Positions 18,505 to 26,799 of a stretch of 64,000 nt of DNA are shown in pieces. This stretch comes from Halopseudomonas pelagia CL-AP6. Lineage in GTDB: Bacteria > Pseudomonadota > Gammaproteobacteria > Pseudomonadales > Pseudomonadaceae. Made by a program: the position numbers and the translations under genes. Below the pieces are notes generated by a model that saw nothing but the letters and a program-made list of their open reading frames with translations, was not told where the DNA came from and did no database searches. Where the stretch lies: contig NZ_AROI01000014.1 in the NCBI RefSeq assembly GCF_000410875.1, positions 1 to 64,000 of the forward strand. Reading direction: 5' to 3'. Position 1 is the first letter of the stretch. Each line of letters starts with the position of its first letter.

Positions 18505-18567
18505 GGGACGGCAGTTACCTGCCGCCCCCGCACAGAACCGTACGTGCGGAATTACCGCATACGGCTC
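18505..18567 (-). ncRNA. group II intron domain V-VI fossil (second)
   Basis: A second domain V on the minus strand (18535-18567, GAGCCGTATGCGG...CCGCACGTACGGTTC). A GC-rich domain VI-like hairpin (GGCGGCAG-GTAA-CTGCC) follows and ends in CTAC near 18505. It is separated from the first fossil by about 60 bases. Upstream of it, traI-side sequence begins within about 50 bases. Confidence 0.7.
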
Positions 18568-18685
18568 CTGCCTTGGGTTTTAACGCCGAAGCGGGTTATG
18601 GGATGAGGAGGCATCGCCCCGCGCCTCCCGGCGATTGAATGAGTCGGAGATTATCAGCCTACGAATCGGGTGGCGGCAGGTTTTT

Positions 18686-20497
18686 CTATAGCTTCAACAG
18701 AACCAGATAGGGGTTGTTTGGTGGCGAAACGTCGAACAGGTGTCTCGGGGTAGTCAGCAAATAGCCATGCAGCCTCCGCGACTTGCGCGGGCCCCTCACC
18801 TCACACGTCCAGATGTTCAGACCATTGTCTTGCTTGCGGTGCAGTTGTAGTTTCTCGAAGCGCTTTTGTACCCACTGCCAGTCTGCTCCCTGATCCTGCT
18901 TGGCGAGTGCAGCAGTTTGTGGGTGCTCTTGTGCGTAGCGCTGAAACACACCCGGGCTGACCAGGAATGCCGTATTGGCCACGGTATGCACCAGAGCCTG
19001 GGAGTCGTTGATGATGAGCTTGCGGCTGTGGGTGCGCTGCCGCAGCCAAGCCATGAAGTGTTCGCCGGAAGGTGGTTCCCGTGAATTTCCGCTGCTCTTG
19101 GTGGGCGAAAGAGCGGATTCCGGCGGCGTTAAGTCGGTCTCTTGGGAAGGAGCGGGCAGCTCATCGGCGCAGGTTGCCGGCGATGGTTCAACCTTCGGTT
19201 CTTGCGGTGTCGGTTCGGCATCGGAGGTGCCGAGCAATGCCAGCAGGGTGTCGACGCTATCGGCAGCAGGAGCAGCAGGTGCGGCGTTCACTGCCAGTGA
19301 GGCGTTACTGCTATCGGTGGATGGTTCTGCAGGTGCATCGCTGGGCTCCACCTCTATCGTGACGGCACCGGTGAACGGCTCTGGCCGATCGCCTCCTTCC
19401 CAGATCAGGGCCGGGGCCAGCCGCAGCAGTGTGAATGTGTGCGACCAGCCGGCCTCGCTGATGATTGTCGCCCTCCAGATCGCTTTGCCATCCGGCGTGG
19501 GTTGCAGCATGCCGTGGTCCTGCAACACGTTGAACACGGCAGTGTTGTTGGCGGGGATGCCGTCGATGCCCTGGGCCAGCAGGTGGGCGCGCAGCTTGTC
19601 CGAGACCGTTTTGCTGACCAGCCACAGCGCATCCGCGGTCAGCCAACCGTCCGAAGCTCCAGGCTGGTTAAGTTTCAGTTCCTCTTTCAAGAGGTAGCGC
19701 AGGCCCTCGAGTAGTTTGCGCTGCAGGGCATGCTTGGGCGCCGTCATGGCCCGTGCCGGATCGCCGCCGAGTGCCTGGGCAACCGAGGCGCGGTCAGCCT
19801 GAATCACCAGCTCGCCGAGGACGCCGGCATGCTCGTACTGGCCGGCCAGGACATACAGCAGGGCAGACCAAAGTGGGGGATAGCTGCTGAGCCAGTCGAG
19901 AGTCCCGCGATCGAGCACCTGCCGGTAGAGCAGGCCTGTTGCGGCGCTGTGCAGCCGGTACTCGCGCTCCTGGTGATAGCGGAATCGGTAAGGCTGGGTC
20001 AGCGGGCCGTGCCAAGGGTGCCAATGGGTGCCGTCGGCATACTCGACATGAAGGTCGACAGCTACCTTGCCGATGTCATGCAGCAGTGCGGCGTAGGCGA
20101 TGGCGGCGGTCCAGGCTTCTGCCTGCACGACCTGATCTTCGGGGGTGGTGCCGGTAGGCAGCAGATAGGACTGCCGCAGCTTGAGCGCATAGGCGACGAT
20201 TTCCAGGCCGTGGTCCAGCATGCCGCCAGGGTAGGCGTGGTGGTGGCTCTCGGAGGCGGGGAACTGTTGGACCAGCTCCGCGTAGCGCTCCAAGGGGGCG
20301 AGGTACAGCGCGGTGAACTGCTTGTGTGAGAGCGAGGTGCGCTGCCAGATGTGTTCCAGCAGGCGTTGCCGGCGGTGTGTGGCCAGCAGTGAGGACGCCG
20401 ACTGTGGCTGCGTCAGACCTGGGGCAGGTTCGCTGGCTGGAGTAGACGGCGCTCCGGTGGTTGGTGAGCCCCTTTTGTGCTGGAACAGCGAGAGCAT
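18686..20497 (-). CDS. traI: MobH-family conjugative relaxase TraI
   Basis: A 603-residue relaxase of PFGI-1/ICEclc-type ICEs, which nicks the transfer origin. The N-terminal TraI_2/MobH domain has the HD-type metal motifs HHHAYPGGMLDHGLE and LLHDIGKVAVD. A Pro/Ala/Ser-rich linker (about residues 400-480) leads to a C-terminal winged-helix-like domain (GEHFMAWLRQR, NTAFLVSPGVFQRYA). The start MLSLFQHKRG at 20497 matches the family N-terminus. Readings from 20647 run through low-complexity K/G/P residues and are unlikely. It is the last conjugation gene on this side; intron and IS debris follows. Confidence 0.9.
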   Translation of the reverse strand: MLSLFQHKRGSPTTGAPSTPASEPAPGLTQPQSASSLLATHRRQRLLEHIWQRTSLSHKQFTALYLAPLERYAELVQQFPASESHHHAYPGGMLDHGLEIVAYALKLRQSYLLPTGTTPEDQVVQAEAWTAAIAYAALLHDIGKVAVDLHVEYADGTHWHPWHGPLTQPYRFRYHQEREYRLHSAATGLLYRQVLDRGTLDWLSSYPPLWSALLYVLAGQYEHAGVLGELVIQADRASVAQALGGDPARAMTAPKHALQRKLLEGLRYLLKEELKLNQPGASDGWLTADALWLVSKTVSDKLRAHLLAQGIDGIPANNTAVFNVLQDHGMLQPTPDGKAIWRATIISEAGWSHTFTLLRLAPALIWEGGDRPEPFTGAVTIEVEPSDAPAEPSTDSSNASLAVNAAPAAPAADSVDTLLALLGTSDAEPTPQEPKVEPSPATCADELPAPSQETDLTPPESALSPTKSSGNSREPPSGEHFMAWLRQRTHSRKLIINDSQALVHTVANTAFLVSPGVFQRYAQEHPQTAALAKQDQGADWQWVQKRFEKLQLHRKQDNGLNIWTCEVRGPRKSRRLHGYLLTTPRHLFDVSPPNNPYLVLLKL

Positions 20498-20557
20498 GGC
20501 GAGTCCCTGTGATGGGGGGGGCGGGAGAGCCTTTTGGCCTTTTCGGGTAGGGCCTTT

Positions 20558-20582
20558 CCCCTTGGCCCCATTCCCTTGCCCC
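20558..20582 (-). promoter_or_regulatory. G-quadruplex-type sequence upstream of traI
   Basis: On the minus strand four runs of three or four G are separated by loops of 3-4 bases (C-runs on the plus strand at 20558-20561, 20566-20569, 20573-20575 and 20579-20582). It lies 61-85 bases upstream of the traI start in a purine-rich tract with repeated AAAGGCC-like units (about 20525-20625). It could affect traI expression or mark the neighbourhood of the transfer origin; neither is shown. Confidence 0.45.
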
Positions 20583-20752
20583 TTTCCAGCCCTTTGGCCT
20601 TTACGGAAGCCTTTCGGTATAGGGCGGCAGCTGCTGGAGAACCACAACCAATGCGGTTTGGCTCAAGTCGGATTGAGGTGGGAAGGCGACCTGTGGCGAA
20701 TCTACGATGGCGCTTTCCTTTTCGAGCGAAGGAGGTGCCATGCTCAGTCAGG

Positions 20753-20781
20753 TTGACGAGGTAAGGATAAAACCTTACTTT
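20753..20781 (+). promoter_or_regulatory. candidate prlF-yhaV promoter with overlapping operator
   Basis: TTGACG (20753-20758) and a weak TACTTT (20776-20781) are 17 bases apart. Between and overlapping them is a perfect inverted repeat, GTAAGG-ATAAAA-CCTTAC (20761-20778). An operator in the promoter would suit autorepression by the PrlF/YhaV complex. This reading assumes translation starts at 20809. Confidence 0.4.
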
Positions 20782-20808
20782 GTAGGCATTGCTACCGGGA
20801 GAGCTACG

Positions 20809-21126
20809 ATGCCTGAGATCCATGAAATCGCCACGCTGACCTCCAAGGGCCAGATTACGCTGCCCAAGCCCATCCGGCAGGTGCTGGGTGTGGAGACTGG
20901 CGCAAAGGTGGCTTTCGATCTGCGCGCAGGCGAAGTCATTGTGTCCCGAGCGGACGCTGAGCATGAAGACCCTGCGATCGGAGCCTTTCTGGGCCTGCTG
21001 GAAGCGGACATCCGGGCCGGCCGGCATGTCCAGGCGCTACCTGAGGATCTTGCGCGGGCTATGCTGGCGAGCGCGGGCCGGGCGGTGAATCTGGATGAGG
21101 ACATCGAAGGCGACGTGGCGCTGTGA
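20809..21126 (+). CDS. prlF: PrlF-family antitoxin
   Basis: A 105-residue antitoxin with an AbrB/SpoVT-like DNA-binding N-terminus (TLTSKGQITLPKPIRQVLGV) and an acidic C-terminus that would bind the toxin. It pairs with YhaV, whose GTG start overlaps this stop by 3 bases. The start at 20809 follows GGGAGAG and gives the usual family length. An in-frame ATG at 20740 has an even better ribosome site (GGAGG, 5 bases away) and would add 23 residues, so the true start is open. It is expected to repress its own operon. Confidence 0.85.
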   Translation: MPEIHEIATLTSKGQITLPKPIRQVLGVETGAKVAFDLRAGEVIVSRADAEHEDPAIGAFLGLLEADIRAGRHVQALPEDLARAMLASAGRAVNLDEDIEGDVAL

Positions 21127-21584
21127 TCCAGCGGCATGGCTGGACGTTGCTGTTTCACGAGGGTGTGATCGAGCAGTTGCGCAAGCTGCAGGCGGCCGCG
21201 GAACGGGCCGAGCGGAGCGACCCGCAAGGGTTCGAAGCCAATGCCAACGTGAAGTTGTTCCGGGCGCTGAGCCAGTTGATTATGGACGTCGTGCCGAGCG
21301 ATCCCTCGCGCGACGAGTTCCGCCAGGGCAATACCCTGGGGCCGGCGTACCGCCACTGGCGGCGCGCGAAGATCGGACGGCGATTCCGTCTGTTTTTCCG
21401 CTACGACTCCAGGACGAAGGTGATCGTGTTCGCCTGGGTCAACGACGAGCAGACCCTGCGCTCGGCAGGCAGCAAATCCGATCCCTATGCGGTGTTCGAG
21501 AAGATGCTGGGGCGAGGCAATCCGCCCGATGACTGGAACGCATTGGTGACTGCGAGCCATCAGGATTGGAGCAAACTGGAGTAA
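21123..21584 (+). CDS. yhaV: YhaV-family ribonuclease toxin
   Basis: A 153-residue RelE-superfamily toxin that would cut mRNA, neutralised by PrlF. The motifs NVKLFRALSQLIMDVVPSDPS, YRHWRRAKIGRRFRLFFRYDS and VFAWVNDEQTLR are characteristic. The start is GTG, overlapping the antitoxin stop. Placed between traI and the rest of the transfer genes, the pair probably stabilises the ICE in its host. Confidence 0.88.
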   Translation: MIQRHGWTLLFHEGVIEQLRKLQAAAERAERSDPQGFEANANVKLFRALSQLIMDVVPSDPSRDEFRQGNTLGPAYRHWRRAKIGRRFRLFFRYDSRTKVIVFAWVNDEQTLRSAGSKSDPYAVFEKMLGRGNPPDDWNALVTASHQDWSKLE

Positions 21585-21607
21585 CCAGCCAACACATGTA
21601 GCAGGTG

Positions 21608-21991
21608 ATGACGATGGACACGAAAGCCCGCATCAGCAACGCAGAACGCTTCGGCCGTCGGATCGGCGGGATGTGGCGGGGCTTCGTTTGTCGTGAACGT
21701 CAGGTCGCCGGCTGGCTGGTGGCGCGCGGCCTGTCCGCAGGTGCGGCGACGGCGCTGCTGTGGGGCGTGAAGCTGGCTGTTCTGGTCGTGCTGCTGTACG
21801 CCATGTTCTGGCTGGCTCTGTTGTTGGTAATCACCATAATTGCCGCCTGGGCTGCGCAACGTGGTGCTCTGGATGAAGAGTTCGAATGGCCGTTCACGGA
21901 CCTGGATGAACTCAGGAAAACGCCAGGATACGATCCGGTGCTCTACAACGACGTTGCGCACCCCGACTACCCGGATGACAAAGACGACTGA
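21608..21991 (+). CDS. DUF3742-family membrane protein of ICEs
   Basis: About 127 residues with one long hydrophobic stretch (about residues 48-78, likely a hairpin of two membrane helices) and an acidic C-terminus (YNDVAHPDYPDDKDD). DUF3742 proteins sit at this place, between the TraG-like gene and traI, in PFGI-1/ICEclc-type elements. The function is unknown. ATG codons at 21608 and 21614 are both possible starts. It runs opposite to the conjugation genes, in the same direction as prlF-yhaV. Confidence 0.75.
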   Translation: MTMDTKARISNAERFGRRIGGMWRGFVCRERQVAGWLVARGLSAGAATALLWGVKLAVLVVLLYAMFWLALLLVITIIAAWAAQRGALDEEFEWPFTDLDELRKTPGYDPVLYNDVAHPDYPDDKDD

Positions 21992-21999
21992 TCGTTCGA

Positions 22000-23514
22000 T
22001 TATCTGAGTTTGCCCGACACCGCCCCAGGTCCTTTCCCTCCCGCATTTGCCGCGCCCTTTGCTCCATCTGACAGATTGTTCGCCATGATGCCGGCATGCA
22101 CGCCGACCCAACCAAGGGCGCCTATCCAGAATGCTGGCAGTGCCAAGAACATTGTCGCCATCACAAAATTGACGATCATATCCCCGAAGGTGTTGTTGAG
22201 CCCGATCAGCGGATCGAAGTTCGCATGCGGGCGATTCGATCCCCAGCCCCACCCGTAAAGGGCATCCAGGATCGTCGAGTCGATCCAGCGCGCGAGCTGG
22301 AACCAGAAATCGACGAAAAACAGCGCGAACTGCACGATGCTGATCGTGACCACAGTCTTGAGGTCGTAGGTGCCGATCAGCAGCACCAGCGGGATACAGA
22401 TCACCAGTGCCATCTTGAGCAGGGCCAGCACCATCGGCAGGGCCTGGCGCATGGCATCCATGGCCGGGAAGAACGCCATGGAGCCGATGGTCAGGCCGAC
22501 GTCACTGACTGCGCGGGTGGCGACATTAGGGACGCTCATCTCGATCTGGCCGCCGTAGTCACTGTAGACCGCACCTTGATTCAGCTTCTGTTGCCTGGGC
22601 GATGCGATGGCGCGAATCACCGAGTCGTCGACCTGCTCCTGCGACAGGAAGCTGGCCCAGCCGCCGATGCGGCTCAGCAGGCTGGGATCTACCTGTTGCA
22701 ACAGGCGGACGCGCAAGCCGTGGCTGTCAGACCACCATTGCCGGCAGGTCGGATAACCCGCGCCGCTGGGTACCTGCGCCAGGCCCGCATCGCGGTTGCT
22801 GTCGTAAGGCCAGCCCTCGCGCGGAGTCTTGGCGCGGTAGGTGTCGTAGTAGCCCGCCGTGTCGAGGAAGAAGCGCGAACCGATCCACGTCACGTCGTGC
22901 ATCTGCTCCTCATCCAGCGCCGGGCGATTCATGAAGAGCCTGGCCCGCGCCGGTCCGTAGCAGTCATGGGTGAAATCGCTCACCTCCTGGGCCAGCAGCG
23001 GGTCGGCGATGCGCGTGGCGTCGACCGTCATGCGCATCTGCCGCAAGTCGGTGCCGCAAGGAATCGCTGCCACCGCCGCACCGGTGAGCGCGCGCGAGGC
23101 GGTGTGCATGAAGGCCCACCACACCGGCACCTTGGCCGACTGGTTGTTGAGGGTGCTGAAGGACTGCGACCAGCCGGTGGCCGATGGCAGTGGCACGTTG
23201 ACCTGGCATTGCACCGAGCGGGTGCGATCGAACTGCAGGGTGTTGAAGCTGACGTCGATAAACGGCATGCCCGCGAACAGGATGACCACGATGGCGACGA
23301 AGATGCGGTTCTCGATGCGCACGGCCGACAGCGCGCCTTTGTTGCCTTCGTCGGCCCCTTCGGCGCGGGCCTTGAGCCACTCCTGAAGCACGATAGCGAG
23401 GAACGGGATGGCGAAGGCGCCGCTGGCGATCAGCACGGCCCAGATGCCGTTGTGAACGACCCAGCTCACCAGGGTCAGGTAGTACTCCAGGTAATCGGTG
23501 GTGTAGAGCGTCAT
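22000..23514 (-). CDS. TraG N-terminal-like conjugation membrane protein
   Basis: A 504-residue inner-membrane protein. Hydrophobic segments lie near the N-terminus (about 18-45), at about 85-110 and in a C-terminal cluster (about 345-480). It belongs to the TraG-N family, whose F-plasmid member helps pilus assembly and mating-pair stabilisation. The C-terminus is Gly/Ala/Pro-rich (GAKGAANAGGKGPGAVSG). It follows the small membrane gene by 12 bases, in the leftward transfer operon. Fairly sure of the family; the role is inferred. Confidence 0.8.
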   Translation of the reverse strand: MTLYTTDYLEYYLTLVSWVVHNGIWAVLIASGAFAIPFLAIVLQEWLKARAEGADEGNKGALSAVRIENRIFVAIVVILFAGMPFIDVSFNTLQFDRTRSVQCQVNVPLPSATGWSQSFSTLNNQSAKVPVWWAFMHTASRALTGAAVAAIPCGTDLRQMRMTVDATRIADPLLAQEVSDFTHDCYGPARARLFMNRPALDEEQMHDVTWIGSRFFLDTAGYYDTYRAKTPREGWPYDSNRDAGLAQVPSGAGYPTCRQWWSDSHGLRVRLLQQVDPSLLSRIGGWASFLSQEQVDDSVIRAIASPRQQKLNQGAVYSDYGGQIEMSVPNVATRAVSDVGLTIGSMAFFPAMDAMRQALPMVLALLKMALVICIPLVLLIGTYDLKTVVTISIVQFALFFVDFWFQLARWIDSTILDALYGWGWGSNRPHANFDPLIGLNNTFGDMIVNFVMATMFLALPAFWIGALGWVGVHAGIMANNLSDGAKGAANAGGKGPGAVSGKLR

Positions 23515-23526
23515 CGCAGCCTCCGG

Positions 23527-23856
23527 TCATCCCGCCTGCAGATAAGAACTGAGTTCCAGCGCAGCCACCGCGACGACGGCGGCCAGTTCGGCCCGCAGCA
23601 GGCGCCTCTGAGTGCCGGCGTCCGGCTCGCGTGCCAGTACCCGGCGTCGCATCCAGAGCCAGCCATAGGCGGTGCCGGCATAGAGCAGCAGGCGCCAGGC
23701 CAGGAAATGCGTGCTGTGCGCCGTCAGCCAGGCTTGCCAACCGTCGATGCCGCCGGCCAGGCGGATGCCGATGACATTGGCGGCGACGGCGGCCAGCAGG
23801 ACGAGGAGGGCGCCCAGCAGCACCAGGCCTGCGCGACGCAGCCGCAGCCCATTCAT
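23527..23856 (-). CDS. small ICE membrane protein
   Basis: A 109-residue protein with membrane helices at about 8-33 and 48-68 and possibly a third near the C-terminus (LAAVVAVAALELSSYL). It overlaps the preceding gene by 4 bases (ATGA) and is always found between the TIGR03755-type gene and the TraG-like gene in this ICE class. No catalytic motif is seen. It is probably a structural part of the secretion machine. Confidence 0.65.
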   Translation of the reverse strand: MNGLRLRRAGLVLLGALLVLLAAVAANVIGIRLAGGIDGWQAWLTAHSTHFLAWRLLLYAGTAYGWLWMRRRVLAREPDAGTQRRLLRAELAAVVAVAALELSSYLQAG

Positions 23857-25253
23857 GGGGTGCCTCCGGTCTGGGCTGGGCGCTGCAACTGATCGAGCCG
23901 GTCGGGAATCGGGTCGCCCTCGTAGATGGCACGAGAGCCGGCGGAGCGTGCGCTGTGCCGCTGGATGATGGCGCTGGGCGAATTGCTGGCCAGCTCGCGG
24001 CGCAGCTCCAGCTCGGTTTTCAGGTTGTGGATCTCGCGGTCGAGCAGGTCGCTTTCCTGGGACACCGCTTTCTGCGCCAGGTCATTGGCCGCGACGTTCG
24101 GCTCCTTGCGCCCGGTCAGCAGCGTGCGCTGCAGCAGCAGGGCTTTTTCGAGCACGCTGGACAGCGCGATTTCCGAGGCCAGGCGTCGCGCCAGAATGTC
24201 TTGATCGGGCTCGTCGCGCAGTGCCTCGATCACGCCGCGGGTGATGGGCAGATAGGCACTGCCGGCCGCCTGCAGGTTGTCGAGGCTCAGGGGACGGCTG
24301 CCGCTGATCAGCGCCTGCAGCGCTTCGAGCTTGCTTTCGTATTCCTCCTGGATCAACGGGGTGAGACCCACGCCCGGCGTGGTCATGGTTTTGCTGCAGG
24401 TTTCGCAGGTGCGCTGCTCCTGCTCGCCCAGCACCCGCACGGCCCAGGCCGCGGCATCCGCCGGCGAGCTCCAGGCCTGGCAGGTCAGGTTGCCGCCACA
24501 CTGGACAGGATCGATCGAACTGGCATCCTCGACATCGCGCCCGTTGACCAGGTTGTAGCCGGCGCGGGTCACGTCGCTGATGACACGAATCGGGTCCTGT
24601 CCCGAGCCGCCGGCATTGCGTCCACCGACCCAGGTCACGCCGTCGTTGCCGCGGCTGGTTTCGGTCTGCTCGATGGCGGATACGGCGTCGCTACTGGTGA
24701 CGGCTTGGGTGAGCACCATACCGTCGGCAAGCTGGCTCCAGCCCACCTGGCCGCCCGCCACGTCGGCCATCTTCTCGGCCATGGCGCGACAGGTCAGCTT
24801 GGAGCGGTCGAAGTCCAGGCGCGCCTGCAGCACGCCGTTGGTGAGCAGGTTGTACAGCCCGGGATCGGCCCGCTGGATGATCAGCGCCGGCAATGAAGCG
24901 ACCGCGGCGGTGGCGTTCTGGATCACCGACGACATGATGGTCTGAAAGCCGTTGGTCAGGCCGTTCAACTGATTCTGGATGGTGGTGGAGATCGACATAT
25001 CGCCGCACATCAGGTTGCTGTTCCAGCCAGCGCCGACGCCGATGGAGCGCATGTTGGATGCAGGCGTCATCGACACGGCGCGACCGCCGCCGATCGAATA
25101 CAGCACGTCGTCACCGATCACGGAGCCTTGGTGTTGCGCGCCATACTGATTGACGCTGGTCTGGGCGGATGCGTAGGCGCAGGCCAGTACCAAGGCGGCC
25201 AGCAGGAAGGGGCGCAGGCGGGAGCAGGGCGAGGACGCGGGACGGGTCGTCAT
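23853..25253 (-). CDS. ICE conjugation protein, TIGR03755 (PFL_4711) family
   Basis: A 466-residue exported protein. The signal peptide is RLRPFLLAALVLACAYASA, followed by VNQYGAQHQGSVIGDDVLYSIGGG. It has several cysteines (CETCSKTM; MCGDMS) and a C-terminal coiled-coil/charged stretch. The position and size resemble TraH-like assembly proteins of type IV secretion. The start at 25253 is set by the signal peptide; readings further upstream overlap the next gene. It lies 8 bases after the TIGR03756-type gene. Confidence 0.82.
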   Translation of the reverse strand: MTTRPASSPCSRLRPFLLAALVLACAYASAQTSVNQYGAQHQGSVIGDDVLYSIGGGRAVSMTPASNMRSIGVGAGWNSNLMCGDMSISTTIQNQLNGLTNGFQTIMSSVIQNATAAVASLPALIIQRADPGLYNLLTNGVLQARLDFDRSKLTCRAMAEKMADVAGGQVGWSQLADGMVLTQAVTSSDAVSAIEQTETSRGNDGVTWVGGRNAGGSGQDPIRVISDVTRAGYNLVNGRDVEDASSIDPVQCGGNLTCQAWSSPADAAAWAVRVLGEQEQRTCETCSKTMTTPGVGLTPLIQEEYESKLEALQALISGSRPLSLDNLQAAGSAYLPITRGVIEALRDEPDQDILARRLASEIALSSVLEKALLLQRTLLTGRKEPNVAANDLAQKAVSQESDLLDREIHNLKTELELRRELASNSPSAIIQRHSARSAGSRAIYEGDPIPDRLDQLQRPAQTGGTP

Positions 25254-25261
25254 GGCCGGCC

Positions 25262-26197
25262 TCAGTCGAAATCGACGCTGCCCAAAAACACCTGGCCTTC
25301 GCGTTTGCAGCAGCTGTAGGGCCGCCACAGCGCCCAGGCGTAGTCGCCCTGCTGTGCCTGTACGCGGGCGTCGCTGTGCGGGAAGACCGCGCAGGTGCGG
25401 GAGAGCGTCGGCGTCAGCTCCTGCCATTTGCCCGTCTGCGGGGCGCTTTCGCGCAACGCGCCGGCTGGCCAGTAGCCGTCCTTGGCGTTAGCGAGCAGCG
25501 GCTGGTAGACGTGGAGCTGGCCGCGGCGGGTGACGATATCGCCGGCGCGCTGGGCCACTACGGCCCCCGCTAGGTAGTCGTCGCTCTGGTGCAGAAAACC
25601 GCCGCGAGGATAGACGTTGCCCCAGAGGTTGCGGGCGGTGCGGGTGCCGATCTCGCGCTCACCGGGCGTTAGCGCCTCCGGGTAGAGCATCTCGGGGATG
25701 TTGTAGCGCCACGCGAGGGTGTCGAGGGTGCTCAACAGGTAAGGCATGAAGGCGGTGCCAGCTCCTTCGCAGCTATAGCTAAAGCGGGAGGCGAACTGGC
25801 TGAACACATAGCCACCGGGATGACCGATCACGTCGGCGTTCTTGAACTTGGCCAGGTTGTTTTCGTGGTCGTGGTTGGCCGTGCCGTCGCCGCCGGCCTG
25901 CGCCGTGGCGTTAGGCGGGCTCATTGGGCGCACCTCCTGCCAGGGATTGGCGCCGGTGTTGGCATAGCTGGACACCACCGCGTCCGGCACGAAGTGGCGC
26001 ACCTTGACCGAGGTCTCCACTGAGCAGCCGAAACTGGTGCAGCGCAGCCAGAAGCAGATGCCGACCACGCGGTATTCCAGGCAGTCCGATGAGAGCGTTG
26101 AGGCGGCAATGGTCGCGGTGGTGAGCGCGAACGACGGTACTGCCGTCGTCAGCAAGATGGTGGCGATGCCGGCGCGCAGGCGGGAAGAACGCATCAT
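25262..26197 (-). CDS. ICE conjugation protein, TIGR03756 (PFL_4710, TraU-like) family
   Basis: A 311-residue secreted protein with signal RLRAGIATILLTTAVPSFA and a cysteine-rich mature part (CLEYRVVGICFWLRCTSFGC). The family is related to TraU, an F-type mating-pair protein stabilised by disulfides in the periplasm. It begins with two ATG codons overlapping the previous stop (ATGA). Confidence 0.85.
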   Translation of the reverse strand: MMRSSRLRAGIATILLTTAVPSFALTTATIAASTLSSDCLEYRVVGICFWLRCTSFGCSVETSVKVRHFVPDAVVSSYANTGANPWQEVRPMSPPNATAQAGGDGTANHDHENNLAKFKNADVIGHPGGYVFSQFASRFSYSCEGAGTAFMPYLLSTLDTLAWRYNIPEMLYPEALTPGEREIGTRTARNLWGNVYPRGGFLHQSDDYLAGAVVAQRAGDIVTRRGQLHVYQPLLANAKDGYWPAGALRESAPQTGKWQELTPTLSRTCAVFPHSDARVQAQQGDYAWALWRPYSCCKREGQVFLGSVDFD

Positions 26198-26631
26198 GGC
26201 TGCGCCCTTCGGTGCGCTTCGATCAGCGCAACCGCCTTGGCGACGTCCGGCTCGCCATAAACCACATAACGGTGATCGACGATCACCGCCGGAATCGTTG
26301 TCACGCCGAGGCTCCAGGCATCGACTACCCCCTGATAGGCCTCGCCTAAGCGTTGTTGCAGTTCGAGCCCTCCGCTTTTCAGCCGCTGTTGCACCAGGGC
26401 GGCGCCGCGCGAGGGATCGGCAGGTAAATGCGCCCCCAGCTCGGCCTGGAGGCGTGCGGGGTGGTCCAGCTCGATCAGCCGAGTGCCGCTGGCGGCTTGC
26501 ACCGGGTGCCGGCTATCGGTGACGACCAGGATGTCAGCGGCCTGCGCCAGGGTGCCGAGCAACGCGGCGCACAGCGCTGCGGTATGTGGGCACTGGCGCA
26601 ATGGAAGCAGGCAGGGACGTTTGGCTGGCAT
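26194..26631 (-). CDS. ICE conjugation protein, TIGR03757 (PFL_4709) family
   Basis: A 145-residue exported protein. The signal is PHTAALCAALLGTLAQA, followed by ADILVVTDSRHPV and the C-terminal GVTTIPAVIVDHRYVVYGEPDVAKAVALI, a thioredoxin-fold-like ending with a cis-Pro-type TIPA. It resembles TrbC/TraW-type periplasmic factors. First gene of the leftward TIGR03757-TIGR03756-TIGR03755-TraG operon. The repeated AATCGG/CCGATT motif lies 60-91 bases upstream. Confidence 0.82.
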   Translation of the reverse strand: MPAKRPCLLPLRQCPHTAALCAALLGTLAQAADILVVTDSRHPVQAASGTRLIELDHPARLQAELGAHLPADPSRGAALVQQRLKSGGLELQQRLGEAYQGVVDAWSLGVTTIPAVIVDHRYVVYGEPDVAKAVALIEAHRRAQP

Positions 26632-26690
26632 GTCGAAGGACCCTGAGGTGGACTGTGCGGACAGTTGACTCGCTGGCCGGGATTGCTACG

Positions 26691-26722
26691 ACAAACAAAC
26701 GGGAATCGCGGCGCGCCGATTT
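26691..26722. promoter_or_regulatory. repeated inverted motif, copy A
   Basis: ACAAACAAACGGGAATCGCGG followed by CGCGCCGATTT. It shares CAAA, GGGAATCGC and CCGATTT with copies at 27534-27566 and 45182-45214. It lies just 5' of the TIGR03757 operon, in the same orientation relative to that operon as copy C is to the PilL operon. It is a candidate operator or activator site. Confidence 0.45.
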
Positions 26723-26799
26723 AATCGCGAGCCGGCGCGTCCACGTGGACGGCCGGCTCTGGGCGGGTGAGGGAGGGGGCGTTGCACGGCAACGAAGGA

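Noticed and set aside
20497-20647. A 50-residue N-terminal extension of TraI
   Set aside because: The residues are low-complexity (K, G, P) from repeat-rich DNA; the family N-terminus starts at 20497.
22096-23892. A 598-codon open frame on the plus strand
   Set aside because: Antisense to the TraG-like gene; low-complexity composition typical of GC-rich shadows.
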